A DNA stretch of 64,000 bases from Amblyomma americanum (Eukaryota; Arthropoda; Arachnida; Ixodida; Ixodidae): contig NC_135498.1 of the NCBI RefSeq assembly GCF_052857255.1, forward strand, positions 84,902,639-84,966,638, given 5' to 3'. Shown in pieces: positions 22,344 through 33,951 of the stretch. The translations under genes were made by a program, and so were the position numbers. Within the stretch, counting starts at the first letter, position 1. Each line of letters opens with the position of its first letter. The notes beneath the pieces were generated by a model. That model saw nothing but the letters and a program-made list of their open reading frames with translations, had not been told where the DNA came from and made no database searches.

Positions 22344-23229
22344 AAATATACTCGTTCGAAATCTGGTGCCCTGGTTTTTTTCATCAATATTCTACAACGT
22401 AAAGGAAAAAAGAAAAAAATGCAGGCCAGATGGTCTCAATTTATTACAGGTTTCTGCTGAGGATGCTTCCCACGTAATGTCAGCTGAAAACATCTCGCTG
22501 ATTTTGGGAACTGTTGCAGTCTCTCGAGGCGAAGCGTGCTGTTTCACAAGACGTATAACCTCCATGCAACAAATGGCACCAGATTTTCTTACATCTACAG
22601 TAGCCTTCTGTGGAGACAGGCGATGCGGTTTCTTTTTTTCTTTAGATGACATCTTCAACTCTTTACGCTAAAAAAGATAGCTTAAAGCAGATATGGTTCC
22701 TTGAAAATTTGATGGTCTGTTTGTGTGGATTTTTGCGCGTTTTCATATGAATTATTTCCGAAAAAAAAGGCGGCAATGCGATACATTCCGTCGGATAATA
22801 CTCACATACATGTGCGTTTTGAAGGAATGTAGTTTTCTGTAGCATGTCTCGGACATAGTCGATGTCCGCTTTTCGCCGCCTTTTCTGCTGTTGTCCATTG
22901 TAAATGGTCCTGAAAATGCAATTTTTATCTTACCGGTACTTGTGCTGCTGGGCTCCTGACAGTCAGCCACATTGCACTTTCCGTTACTCCTTCGAAATCC
23001 GTCGGTCGTTTCATAACGGGATGGTACCGTTAATTTTATCTTCATCGTTTCGGGCTCTGAGCCGATAATGGGTGTCCTTATAGTTTGTTTATGTCGTTCT
23101 GATTCTTATTATCTGGGTACGAGTTTTAACATCAATTGCAGATTGTGAAATGCCTGACATTCTGTCGACATTATAAGCGTCCTAATATAACAAAAAGAAG
23201 GCTGGCGTGTTCGTAATCATCAGCCTCGA

Positions 23230-24040
23230 AGACTGCCTCAAAGCTGTGCTTGTCTTTGTCGCGGATTCTCCGCTTTCTACTCTACTCAGTCAATGAGGCA
23301 CTTTTGTGCGCGTGCGAGAAAACCCTGACACAGGTGCAAACTGTCACCCCCACCCGGACTGCACCCACTGCTGTACAAAGGCGTCTCCCTATCTCCCCAA
23401 TTATAATACGGTCCCTTAGCCACCACTGGCTATATTATCCAAGAAAATTTTTGAAACTCATCCACCCGCTTTACTTTCCAACATCCTCTGGTACGTCTGC
23501 CTTTGCTTGATACTCGGACTGTTACCCTTAACGACCATCGGTCATCTTGCCTCCCTATTGCGTACCGTGTTCAAACCCATTGGCGACCATCGGTTTTATT
23601 GACTTCGAATTACACGTCCTGTCCAGGCTCATTTCTTGTTCTGGTTTTGAATATGGTTGTAATAACCCACTTTTGATAGCTGCTTCGCTCTTCCTTCTAC
23701 CTTGCTCTTTCATACCGTTACACCTTCAATTTTTTCCTTATAGATATATCCATTATTTATTCAATAACCAATGTAATCAGAACGTTAATGAGAGAAGCAA
23801 TATCGCACAGCAAAGGGACGTCCCCACAGTAGCGAAAGAAAAACTGAAAAACGCTTTAGGGGAAATGCATATGGAGAAAGCATCCGGTGCGCGTCACGTT
23901 AAAGCAGATCTGTTGAATCATTGCGCTGAGACGATGCTAGAAAAACTGGCCATCCTGCATACGCACTTACTACCTCGAGCGTACTGGAAGATTGGAAGAA
24001 CGCTAACATCATCCTAATTCATAAAGAAGGGGGCAATAAC
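23230..24040 (+). pseudogene. LINE fragments, including an RTE-like reverse transcriptase piece
   Basis: 23785-24036 encodes, across one frameshift, LKNALGEMHMEKASG, ADLLNHCAETMLEKLAILHTH and (after the shift near 23980) LEDWKNANIILIHKEGG, the N-terminal RT region of RTE-clade LINEs. The piece ends abruptly. The upstream sequence (23390-23660, antisense-like) also looks LINE-derived but I cannot assign it. This about 0.8-1 kb is absent from the copy D unit, where the matching sequence passes directly from 44660 to 44690, so it inserted after the duplication or was deleted from copy D. Confidence 0.65.
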
Positions 24041-24142
24041 GTTTGGGAAACGCTCGACACGTGTGAAACCGGTTCAAAAGCAAAACTGGATGATTTGCCA
24101 GCCAGGCCATGAACCTTTGACATCACGTCATTTACGCTATTT

Positions 24143-24465
24143 TTTTATTAATTCATTAAATTGGTTTTGGGGGGGAAAGGAAATGGCACAGTATCTGTCT
24201 CATATATCGTTGGACACCTGAACCGCGCCGTAAGGGTAGGGTGAAGGAGGGAGTGAAAGAAGAAAGGAAGAGAGAGGGGCCGTAGTGGAGGGCTACGGAA
24301 TAATTTGTACCACCTGGGGATCTTTAACGTGCACTGACATCGCACAGCACACGGGCGCCTTAGCGTTTTTCCTCCATAAAAACGCAGCCGCCGCGGTCGG
24401 GTTCGAACCCGGGACCTCCGGATCAGTAGTAGAGCGCCCTAATCACTGAGCCACCGCGGCGGGAG
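24143..24465 (-). mobile_element. tRNA-derived SINE, full length
   Basis: Same family as 8937-9238. The reverse strand has a tRNA-like head ending in a B box (cgggttcgaacccg), then gatgtcagtgcacgttaaag and the tacggcgcggttcaggtgtc tail. The site is empty in the paralogous copies: 44940-44960 and 52310-52330 have no insertion there. It therefore inserted after the duplication. Confidence 0.88.
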
Positions 24466-24469
24466 ATGT

Positions 24470-26230
24470 CTATTCTTGAGTAGGGGCTCGAAAATCCGCG
24501 AGCTCCTTTCTGCAGACAAGGTGCACACACGCTTACCCGTGTTCAGTGGATATCACCTGCACTGATAAGGCGAACATTCTGGCAGAGATAAGTCTGGTCG
24601 GCAGGAGAATTGGGAAAAAAAGCGACGCTCCACCAAAGATTCGTTAGAGAATCGATGTGTCAACGCTTATCCGACACATTCTGGTTTCACTTGCTTGGAG
24701 CCAGAGGCGAACGTTGGTTTCGATCGGTTCTTATGACGTCGCCGTTGCAGTGCAGCAGAGGCTGGGGAGGAAAAGGTAGAGGACGGTCCTTTCTCCCTTT
24801 GATGTGGGCTGTTGCACTGCCACAGATAGTTGTCCGCGAGTACAGCGTGAAATCGCAGGTGATTGGCAAGCGCCCCAGCCCCAGTAAAAGGAGGTTAATC
24901 GCTACGTCTTGGCAATCAGTCTACGCCATTAGCCCTGTTTACATGAACCCGATAGCGCCGGGTCAATTCGGGGTCGGGTTGAGCATGGTCAATCCAACTC
25001 AACCAGATCATGTTTACATGAACTCGATTTAAGCGATTCGAGACCGGTTCAACTACAGCGACACCAAGCGTCGTCAAGCAGAAGCAACCTCCACGATTGA
25101 GGCACGCCATCGCTGTATCGGAGGCGCGACAGTGCACGTGAAAAGCAAGTGCGCATTTATCTTCTCTCTCTCAACTACCCTACTTTTCACTCGACAGCGT
25201 TTACAAGCGCATCACGTCAGGGTCGAGTAGAGTCACCTACCCTTTGCGGCGAAATTGACTGGACCCGACCAGTCGACTCCCGATTCGGCGCGCGTTTTCA
25301 TGAACACAGAACCGGTTTTCGGCCCGATTACTCAACAATTAGGCGTGTTGGGTTCATGTAAGCGCCGCTATTGGCTCGAGGGTTTCTTAAGAGGAATATT
25401 TACAACTGCATTCTTGACTTGTATCGCCACCTAGGTTACTGCGCCCCTGCACTGGGCGAGGAAAAATGCTGTTCTCCCAAACTGTCCTGAATAGGAAACC
25501 TCTTTCCTGTGTTTTTGCACTAACAATTCCTTATTGTGTGGCTGCCGGGAGGGTAGGGGGGGGGGGGCGCTTTTGGGCGTGGCTTTGCATCCCACTTCCC
25601 TTCCGCACCACAAGCTCCAGCAAAAAGAAAACTAGAAATCCTTTCCGAATACAGCCCAAGACAGAAAAAGGAAAAAAAAACAGCTCAAGTCCGTCCAAGT
25701 TCAGACTAAAAACCTGCGCACACGAACACAAACAACCAAGAGGTTGGTGTAAGAGTCTAGTAGCGACAAAAAACTCTAACGCCAGATGGTGCCACGTCGC
25801 GCTAGTTAAATTTGGCACGAATTTCGAATCCCAGCAGAAAAAGCAAACACAAATTTCAGAGCCTGTAAAACGCAAGCACTAAGCTCGATAATGATGATAA
25901 TTGCGGCTTGACAGTCACGAAAAAAGCAGAGAGAGAATGCTGGCAACAAAATTCTGATCTTTGGGTTAGTTTTTTCACGAGATGCCATGAGAGAGACATA
26001 TCTAAAGGTGCGATTTTTCTGGATATTTACCTTTGATTTGTAAAAAAAAAGAAACTTAAAAAATGATATCTGTCCGCAGCTTTTCCTCCATTCTTTTAAG
26101 GAGAAAACGTTGCCACAGACCTCCTGAAAATCGAGCCATTTTTGGACACGCTACAGCTTGAGAAATTTCCCATTTATTTTTTAAGGACACAGTCACTGCT
26201 GAAACCTCTTAAAGAAGACGGCGATCTGCA
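24470..26230 (+). repeat. Four-copy block R, copy 1 (forward)
   Basis: Matches 44690-46800 in the same orientation and 36400-37620 and 50480-52620 in the opposite one. Landmarks include gtgcacacacgc, ctgtttacatgaacccga, atgccttattgtgtggc and gcctgtaaaacgcaa. No protein domain is recognisable in any copy; frames differ from copy to copy. The sequence from 24030 to 24142, left of the SINE, also belongs to the block. Confidence 0.85.
24931..25374. mobile_element. Putative TIR element nested in block R copy 1
   Basis: The left end agccctgtttacatgaaccc and the right end, read in reverse, agcggcgcttacatgaaccc are imperfect terminal inverted repeats about 440 bp apart. The same paired ends occur inside the other three block R copies (36905-37337, 45443-45955, 51357-51777), so the insertion predates the duplications. 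The interior has C/G-rich cgacccg-type motifs and no coding capacity. This is a tentative MITE-like call. Confidence 0.45.
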
Positions 26231-26389
26231 ATGCACCGCGCGAGAATTATTTGCAGTTTAAATGTGGCGTCATCGGCTGCCTAAAAGAATTGTATGCCCA
26301 GAACAAGTTTGACGTGGAGCGGCACTCACTCTTAGTGCTGAGTTGTCCGTTGCCTTTTTTCTACTTTTTGTTGCTTCGGTGTCTATTAT

Positions 26390-26830
26390 TATGATGTATT
26401 AGCTACGTGCGCCGAATTGACTCAATTTACTTGCTTATATACATAAAACAACGCATCATTGTAATGAATACTATGTCGAAAAAAAGAAGCAATAGCCTAC
26501 TTCTCTTGAGCAGTGATCAGCGGTGCTGACATGTTAACGGCGCCGCGCGTCCAAATCCCAGTCGCTGTTGATTTATTATTTATTGATTTATTTATGGTGT
26601 CACTGTGAGCACGAGCTGTGACCACGTGCAATACCTTTTTATAGAATTACGCCAGTACCGGAATGTACCCGAGATATTCAAAGTTTCCTCTAGATATGTT
26701 GGTCCCTGCTGGTTGTAAGGTTTTTTTTTTTAATTTGTGGATCAGGAATGCCTATCTGTATTTTCTGCCTTTTGCGAATTTGCAGATACGACCAAAGAAG
26801 AAAGGTTTTCTTGTTGTCCCCAGAGGGTGT
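26390..26830 (+). repeat. Duplicated block SD5, first copy
   Basis: Colinear with 58522-58795 and then 60445-60650: gcatcattgtaat, gatttattatttattgattt, gaccacgtgcaa and gtattttctgcc occur in the same order. The second copy is interrupted by about 1.65 kb. The gtccaaatcccagtcg motif near 26550 resembles a tRNA B box and may be a SINE relic. Confidence 0.75.
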
Positions 26831-27805
26831 AGAAAGATACATCCCCGGAACAGACATCCCCAGAAAAAAGGACCCCTTAGCAAGCACCGTCTAGGAAAAA
26901 ATGTACCCATGTGAAGAAAAAAATTTCTTCCGGAACCCACTAAACAGCAAATTCCCCTGTTTATTAAACTTTTCTTTGGATGTGATAATAGATGTATGCA
27001 TGAAGTATTTTGTGGTACTAAACCGCGTCTATGACATGCAAAGAAAAAGCACTTCTGGAGGTGACTTCGTAGAAGCGCCGAGCGATCCCGAGACGCACTT
27101 GCTCGGGACCACTTCCCTTTCGCCGCCATCATTGTTCTTCATGGACGCCCCGCATCTGTTCGTTGTTTAGCCCCTTCCGTGCCGACATCTGTAGTCGTTG
27201 TAGTTTGCAAAGTTACAGCTTGCCAAAAAGAAACGCAGTCCAAGCCTTGATATCACGCTGAAGAAATGGAGCTGGTAGCAAAGAAATACACCAGAGACAA
27301 AAATATATGGAAGCTAAATATACAAAAGATGACATAACATAAAATCAGTGAAATGCGACGACAGTAACAGGAAATGTGTGTCTGGGCGAAAACCAATACA
27401 ATAAAGCATGGAGGCTAATACCATAAAAGTTAATGTAAGCTGAAATCAGTAAAATATGGCAAAAGTAAAAGGAAATTAGTCTGGGTTATTGAAGACCAAA
27501 TCACGGAATAAAATCTGAAAATATGAAAAGAAATGACCATGCAAGCCAACAAAAACGCGGCTAAAGGGTGATTTCACGTGAGTAAACTGAAGTAAAAAAT
27601 GAAATAAGAATAGATTTGAAATCGGATCGTTTGCCCAACAGCCCGTGCGCAAAAAAAAAATTTCGATTTTGATCGGCCCCGGCAGCGTAGTTTGCCCATA
27701 AGTTCTGAAGACGCTGCTGCATGGCCACGAGTGTGGTTCTGTGACCCTTTTCTTTGCAGGCGCACCGAATTGATGCTGGGGTACTTTCATGGTCACGGTG
27801 GCTTC
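26831..27805. other. No gene recognised
   Basis: Purine-rich and A/T-rich DNA. Several direct motifs (ggaaattagtctggg / ggaaatgtgtgtctggg near 27370 and 27470) suggest a small local tandem duplication of about 100 bp at 27330-27480. No domain in any frame. Confidence 0.35.
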
Positions 27806-28633
27806 TTAACGCAAGGCGTCAATCGTCTTCCACATCGTTGAGCGGCTGTGGCCCAGCATGCTTCCCAGCCTTATATTCCAAGTTTCTGCATGGTTGTTTG
27901 TCCTGTGTCCTCCATCAAGAGCTGCCGCGTGGGCACTCCACCTTGCAGGGGGATAGGTGGGAGGTGTTCGCCGCAAGGTTACGATGTTGTTAGCTCTTTT
28001 TATCCTCTTGTACGCACCGTAAGCATATGTCGTATCAAAGTAGTCTACTATTTCTTGGGCAGCTTGTGGCATTTGGCCTTTCAATACTGTCATTATCTCT
28101 TCTACGTCGTTAAGCGGCAGGTAAGCAAGAGCGTCCAGCATTCCCATGGATTTACGGAATTTTTCGTCTTGCCTGTAAAGGATTGTCAAACAGAGCTCTT
28201 GAATTTTTCGCCACGTGTTTTGGCACAGATAGAATGAGCACGCCTTTATGACAACGCCTTCCCCAAGCACTGCTTTGACAACATTCATGGTCGCCCTTTC
28301 AAAGTCGCACATAACGAGGTCCGGGTCGAGAACCAATTCAAAGAGTTCGCAGTGGCCACGAAGTGACTTAAACAGCTCTTCGTAGGATTCCTGATTTTTC
28401 CTTGTCGTGAAGGCACAAGCAACTGATAAAGCGCCCTCGCCGAGTGGTACAAGAATAAAATATAGCTTCAGGATTCCCTTCGGTGCGAGGTCGAAGTTCT
28501 CATCCATGAACCATGCGTTGCTCGCGGCTATATACTTCAACCAAGTTGTGCTGGCAAATACAGGAATTCGGTTAACAGACTCTGTACCATTTTCGTAGCA
28601 CAGGAAGGTTTCTAGCTTGCTACCGGAAGTCAT
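27806..28633 (-). pseudogene. MULE transposase, partial (275 codons open)
   Basis: An uninterrupted reverse-strand frame of 275 codons covers the MULE transposase domain. All three catalytic acidic positions can be placed: Asp44 (WFMDENFDLAP), Asp110 (LVMCDFERA) and Glu250 (RTNNHAETWN). The C-x2-H motif typical after the second Asp reads ACSFYLCQNTWRKIQEL, with Tyr135 where the family has His. The C-terminal PPTYPPARW and RTNNHAE are also standard. It lacks the N-terminal DNA-binding part and the C-terminus, so it is probably a dead fragment. Active enzymes cut Mutator-like elements. A more decayed relative lies at 62560-63300 on the other strand. Confidence 0.8.
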
Positions 28634-29879
28634 AGTCCACGGTTGCTAAACAACAAGGTCCCTGATTCTGCCAGGATTCGGCGGGTAGATTTTGCTTCGT
28701 TGTTGACGAATGCAGCGTTTCAGGCTTTGCTCTCTGCTTATGCGACAATTTGCTTCTGCACTAAGTTATCGGACTGCATCTGCGAGAATGTCAGCAGGCT
28801 TTTCTTTCGAGACAAGAACGATTTCTTTAAGTATATGCGTTGTTTTTGGCAATATTTAAAGCAGCAGCATCTACAGGATGAATGTGGGGAACCATTAGGC
28901 CGTACTCTGTGGAATTTTCAACAATGAAAACACATTTGCAGCTCTTGCGATTAGCTCAAAGCGATTAAGTGCCAAAGGCAATACCTTTTGTCTTGTATAT
29001 ATAAACCCGTCAAGGCATAGCTGTACGCCTAATTTGCTCGACTTGATGGTCTCCATCCTGAAATTAAATACAAAAATAAATCAATAGTTGAACAAGTATC
29101 CAACTTTTAGCGCTCTACATACCGTTACATCACGTCTGCTAACTCGTACACATACCTTTCAAGAGCTGGTGCAAGCGCGAAGCTGCTGTCTACAGGTGCA
29201 GTGCATAGGCACTGAACTACTACCCCCTTGAATATTGCATCGGCGTCATGCGATAACTCGAGGATAGTGTAGAGGAGATGCGCAGTCCTTGTGCCCAGAA
29301 AGAAACATTCGGTCATGATGTCAAGTGCCTTCGTTATGATCTGATGATAGATATATATTTTTTACACTTGTATTCTTCAGTCCACGATATTTGCTTGTAT
29401 TTAGTTTGTGTATCGTGATGCCCTTCTCATGATGTGTATTGTTGCAAACCTTCCAAGCGTTTAGCAATAAGCGATTTCCACACTTTCGTTGCTCTGACCA
29501 TGTCGTTGCGTTTACGTGTCAGTGACTCGTTCCAACGGCACACAACTTGTAGCCGCCTCATGCGAGCCGTACATGCATGCCAGTCGCATGCATGCGAGTT
29601 GCATTCATGTACACCTGCGAGGCAGCCTGATCCTCAATTTACGGCGGCTTACGATACGTTTCATGTCACCCCTTTGGGGACATATTACTATATTTCGCAA
29701 ATAAGGAGTTTTTCAGGGGATGTATGTTCCGGGGACGTATCTTCCGGCTCCCACAAAAGCAGGCACACATGCATTAGTCAGATATAACTCAAGAATGCAA
29801 TGGCTTTTCCAAATAAAAGGACGCTTTCCAGCCCAACAGCATGGGCCGATTAACATGACCTTGCTAGTTTACTAAAACT
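28634..29879. other. No gene recognised
   Basis: The sequence upstream of the MULE start does not continue the transposase frame in a recognisable way. A reverse frame of 63 codons at 29125-29316 has no domain. An A/T-rich stretch surrounds 29040-29100. A direct repeat of catgcatgccagtcgcatgcatg type occurs at about 29570-29600. Confidence 0.35.
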
Positions 29880-30400
29880 AGGAGTGGTTGACGAAAGGGG
29901 ATAATGCCCTCTTTTTATCTCCAGGGTTACACCCTTTTCTTTATTGTGGCGCCACTCCCTGTATTCTAATGCTGCAGCGTGACGACAATCAGCCGACGCC
30001 ATTGGCTGGACGGGGTCCACTGACGGGCTTAAACCGCTGCGTTGTAAAGTATAATTGGAGTATAGTCGCTGATGGAAGTACACACACCTGCTAATTGCGC
30101 CAAGCAACAAGGACTTATTTCTTTATGTAGCGCGTGTACAGCGTTGGTATGCATAGGCACAACACTGTTCAATGATTCCGCAAATGTGGAGTTCAGAGGC
30201 ATCGTGGCTGGGTAAAATGCAGTCCTTCATTGCATTAAAGAATACATTTGTTCTTTAGGACGTGAAATATGAATTGAGCGGAGTGTGGTTGCGCCATATC
30301 TCTTATGACGTATACACCATAACCACGAGGGACAGTTAACACCTGGTGGTGTGGAGCAGTCGTATTTTTGTAGCGTAAGCTACACTGGCCGAAGTTGAGC
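29880..30400 (+). repeat. Duplicated block SD4, first copy, left part
   Basis: Matches 49310-49810 and, more weakly, 40730-41180. Common landmarks in order: gtggcgccact, gctgcagcgt/gctgcagggt, gccattggctgga, acaaggacttatttctt, gaaatatgaattgagc and atatctcttatgacg. The right part of this copy resumes at 36090 beyond the Gypsy insertion. No conserved frame runs through the three copies. Confidence 0.8.
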
Positions 30401-30499
30401 AGTTTCGCGTGGCCCCTTGAGAGCCGTTCTGTGCATGCGCGAGGAGCAGTGAAGTCACACGGCGAACAGCTGGCGCGCCGGAGCCGCCGCCGCGCGCCT

Positions 30500-30720
30500 C
30501 GCCTGTCTGCGCATCCTCTGGAAACCGCACCATGTGACCAACCACCGCTCCGCGCCGCTGGCAGCTCCTCCGCACCACATGACCAACCACATGTCCAACC
30601 ACGTAGTAAACCCCCCGCACACTCACTGAATGAAAAAACCCATGCCGAGGCTGGGAATCCAGCCTGGGCCTTTGGCGTTTCAAACGCAGACGCTACCCCT
30701 CCGCCACGACGGCTCAACGT
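30500..30720 (-). mobile_element. Probable tRNA-derived SINE, third type
   Basis: The reverse strand starts gagccgtcgtggcggagggg, a tRNA-like A box region, followed by ggctggattcccagcc in the B box position, then acatgtggttggtcatgtgg-type repeats and gcgcgccagctgttcgc. A related G/C-rich sequence lies at 50205-50450 in the paralogous unit. The boundaries are approximate. Confidence 0.45.
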
Positions 30721-30868
30721 GTAAGTTTGAATAAAGCCACATGTTGTGAAAGCGCGCCTTTTTTATATATTAACTTCAGAACCGGATATCGCCGCGTGTA
30801 CGCTAAGTATACACTGTCCGAACAGAACTAGGCCATAATTAGTTTTTTAAAGCGAACTTCATGCTCAT

Positions 30869-31093
30869 TGTCATGTCTGGCATCCAAGAACTGGGCGGCG
30901 TAGACGTAGCATCGAAAGAACGTTTATTCCTGCTACTTGGCAGGAAGCCAACGGGTTACATACTGAGCGCGGTGGACCCGAGCGAACGGTCTTTTAAAGC
31001 CAGCACGGGCTACCCGATAAGAGATAGCCGGGCAGTGAGCATGCGCATGCAATACGCGATAACACGCATGATTGGTTTCGCGTGCACACAACA
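30869..31093 (-). repeat. 3' LTR of Gypsy element 2
   Basis: The 225-bp repeat pairs with 35860-36084. In the element orientation it starts TGTTGTGTGC and ends CCAGACATGACA. The purine-rich tract at about 31094-31109 lies directly upstream in element orientation. Confidence 0.92.
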
Positions 31094-31151
31094 TCTCCTT
31101 CCTCCTAATGAGCGCAAAGTCCTTTTGCTGCATTATACAATGCAACTAATG

Positions 31152-32250
31152 CTATGGCTGATATCGATCAGGAGGTCGCCGGTCCCTCTGTGGATAGCGT
31201 CGCTCCCCCTGAGGGTCGTTCGTTGCCGCAGGGGCCGCAGCTGGAGTTGGCTCGGTGTCGCTCTCAGGATCCCTGAAATCTGGAATAACATCTTCCATTA
31301 TGCTCTGCTTTGAGCTGTCGATGCTGAGCAGTAGCTGGTCTTGATGACGACCCCAAATGAGCACCCCACAATTCCTCATAACTCGAACCTTGAATGAAAC
31401 GGGGCCAGACTGCTGAATGATAGTGCCAGGGACCCATTTCTCAGGACCTCTGTAATTCCTCACGAAGACCTCATCGTTGATGTTGAAAAGTCGCTCACGT
31501 GCCTTGCGTCGCAACACATCGGAGAGCTGTTGCTGAGCCACTCTTTTCCCTACAGAAGGCTTGACTGCGTCGAGTCTCGTGCGCAGTCGTCTACCTATGA
31601 AAAGGTTTGCTGGAGTTTCTCTTGTAGTCGCATGCGGCGTGTTGCGGTACGTCATCAGGAACGTCTGTAAGGTTGCGTGCAAGGAGTCTTGGGGCCGTCC
31701 TTTCCGCAACGCAGATTTCATTGTCTGTACAAATCTCTCCGCAAGGCCATTCGTGCTTGTATGGTAAGCTGCACTCACGATATGACGACCACCGAAGCCT
31801 TTGACGAAGCTCTTGAATTCTTCGGAAACGAACTGTGGTCCGTTGTCGGTCACTATGGTCTCGGGTACGCCAAAACGAGGGAACAGGTCTTGGAGACACT
31901 TAATTGCGTGGTACGCCGTAGTCTTCTGCATGACATAAACTTCCGGCCATTTTGAGTGTGCGTCCACAGCAACAAGGAACATTTTGTCTTTCATGGGTCC
32001 AGCAAAGTCGAAGTGAACTCTTTGCCACGGCGAAGTCGGCCATGACCATGGATGAAGCGGAGCCGGTGCTGGTTCGTTCCGTTGCTGCTGACACTCTGCA
32101 CATTTCTTCACGTGTTGCTCTAGGTCCGCGTCGATACCAGGCCATCAGACGTAGCACCTCGCGAGTTCTTTACATCTTACGATACCGGGATGACCCTGAT
32201 GAAGTTCCTCAAGCAAGAAGGCTCGATGTTTTGGAGGCACGGCACGACTA
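31152..32250 (-). pseudogene. Integrase of Gypsy element 2
   Basis: The reverse strand from about 32235 encodes the zinc finger LHQGHPGIVRC ... CAECQQQR, with a TGA (32145-32147 on the plus strand as tca) in the usual tryptophan position before WPGIDADLE. From 32111 the frame is open for 319 codons: catalytic core VHFDFAGP, IVTDNGPQFVS and GLAERFVQTM give Asp, Asp and Glu; then a C-terminal GPEKWVPGTIIQQSGPVSFKV segment of the GPY/F type and a basic tail. It joins cDNA to the chromosome in an active element. A frameshift near 32225-32260 separates it from RNase H. Confidence 0.9.
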
Positions 32251-32549
32251 CTCTCATGCCATACATTAAACACCCTTGATGAACTGTGAGCTCCAAACGC
32301 TTGTTGAAGAAAAGTTTCAACTCCTTTTCAGCGACATGCGACCGCCAGCCAGCACTTGTGAAGTTCAGTACCTTGCTTAGTAAAGAATCTCGCCTCGTTT
32401 CACGAGCGATGTCTTGGCCTGTGATAGGCAGCGTTTCAAAACGAAGCGAATAAAAAGTTTCGCTTTCTTCTGCCGATTGCTTTTCGCTTCTGTCGAGCGG
32501 CAAGCGCGATAGACAGTCTGCTTCCGCATTATCAGTAGATTTCTTGAAT

Positions 32550-33249
32550 TCAAAAGCATAGTTGTAGGCTGTCTGACAGCGTCAGCGCCCAACGCTGCAT
32601 GCGAGCAGCTGCCATCGCGGGAATGCCTGTTTTCGGGCCGAAAATTGTTTGCAGTGGTTTGTGGTCAGTCACAAGCGTGAAAAACCTTCCGTAGACGTAG
32701 AAGTGAAACTTTTTTACGCCGAATACGAGGGCAAGGGCTCCTTTCTCGATCTGACTGTAGTTCTTTTCGGCACTTGACAATGTGCGGGATGCGTAGGCAA
32801 CCGGTCGAACTGATCCATTTGTCATTTTCTGCGAAAGAACTGCGCCTACGCCGTACTCAGATGCGTGCGCAGGCAAGTTGAAGCGGTCGCTTCGGATCAT
32901 AGTGGGCAAGAACTGGAGGGGAAGCCATAGCTGCTTTTATCTCCGTGAAAGCAAGCTGGCATGACGCATCCCACGTCCACTCCTTTGTTTGCTTTAGCAG
33001 CCTGTACAACGGCTGTGCCAAAGTCGAGAGACGCTGAAAAAACTTGCCGTAATAATGGACCATCCCAAGGAATGACTGCAGTTGCTGCTTGTCTTTTGGA
33101 GCAGGCGCATTTAGCAGTGCCAATACCTTTTCAGGCGATGCTCAAACACCCTCGGCGTTGATGACGTGGCCCAGATAACGGAGCTCTCGTTGAAAGAACG
33201 AGCACTTATCGCGCCGGATGCGCACACCGCGTTTCTGCAATCTTGACAA
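32550..33249 (-). pseudogene. RT thumb and RNase H of Gypsy element 2
   Basis: In order on the reverse strand: LQKRGVRIRRDKCSFFQREL and LGHVINAEGV (RT palm end), a TGA at 33139-33141, then FLGMVHYYGKFFQRLSTLAQPLYRLL (connection), a shift near 32860-32900, and RNase H with ASEYGVGAVLSQ, RPVAYASRTLS, EKNYSQIEKGALALVFGVKKFHFYVYGRFF (written here as two motifs: EKNYSQIEKGALALVFGVK and FHFYVYGRFF) and LVTDHKPL. The first catalytic Asp (usually DASxxGxGAV) reads H-A-S here. Confidence 0.85.
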
Positions 33250-33951
33250 GACAAGGCGGATATAAAGTGGTGGCGAAGGCTGGGCCGAAAAGTGGTTTAG
33301 CGCGACTGCAGCACAACCAGAGGATGGGGGGCTAAACACTCATATAAAGAAATGATAAAGCTACAAAATTGGAATGTAATCTGCCAATATAAAAGAAAAA
33401 ATATGTTAGCACCTTGTTTTATGAAAGAGGTAAGTAATTTTATTAAAACCTGGCAAATTTTGTATTTTTGCAACACTCTTGACGTGCCCCCTATTCATGA
33501 GTGTGCGGTGCATTACAGCGCGTCTTTGCAGGCCTTGTTTCGATACCCGGCTAACCCGGCCACGCCAGCGTCTGGAAGTGTTGCTGCCTTTCTATGCTGC
33601 CCCTCCTTTACCAGTCACTTTCATTGCGTTCCCAATTGCACATTAACAAGGCCATAACTAGCAGGAACTCGAGCACACAAGGCGAGCACATTTGACTGGC
33701 AAAGGTTGGGGCGCGCTGAAAGGCAGCAACCTTCGAGAGGTACGGGCTCGAAAACGCGGATTCTACAGAAAGACCGCTTTATAATTCGCGCCAAAAGCAT
33801 ACGTATGCGTGACGTCATTCTACGTCACGTTTGCGTAGTTTGCCCCCCAAAATCCAGGGGGCGCTGGAGTGCCCACGAGCCGCCATTTTTTGGACCAATG
33901 GGCGTCTATGGAGCCTTCGCTACCAGTGTACATCTACCTTGGACAAGGCGG
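33250..33951. mobile_element. MITE-like element nested in the Gypsy 2 reverse transcriptase
   Basis: Direct repeats gacaaggcgg at 33250-33259 and 33942-33951 flank an insertion of about 680 bp. Its ends form imperfect terminal inverted repeats: gatataaagtggtggcgaag on the left (from 33259) and, read in reverse from 33934, gatgtacactggtagcgaag. The insertion separates EAALSK from LQKRGVRI, which are contiguous in Gypsy RTs. The interior has no coding capacity and a CpG-rich right half (gcgtgacgtcattctacgtc). It is a non-autonomous DNA transposon younger than Gypsy element 2. Confidence 0.8.

Larger units (their letters stand above)
19835..23066 (+). repeat. Duplicated block SD2, first copy (contains gene copy C)
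   Basis: Colinear with 41525-44660: the promoter region, exon 1, the whole intron, exon 2, the 3' UTR and about 700 bp beyond all match, including non-coding landmarks such as gtcatgtcgct-type runs, gcgaagcgtgctgttt and ctcggacat(a/g)gtc. The intron and flanks are nearly as conserved as the exons, so the copies arose by segmental duplication rather than retroposition. Confidence 0.9.

Noticed and set aside
22392..22658. Antisense 88-codon frame downstream of copy C with a KKPHR motif reminiscent of histone H3
   Set aside because: The paralogous region 43921-44314 is broken by frameshifts and similarity beyond KKPHR is not convincing; the region is better explained as the 3' flank of the gene.
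24370..24420. tRNA-like heads with B boxes (2600, 9180, 17300, 24400, 47620) as tRNA genes
   Set aside because: None folds by eye into a complete cloverleaf, and each is followed by the same SINE body and tail; they are SINE heads.
30235..30724. Overlapping frames of 109-160 codons around 30.2-30.7 kb on both strands
   Set aside because: They coincide with a G/C-rich SINE-like sequence, where long chance frames are expected; the frames disagree with each other.
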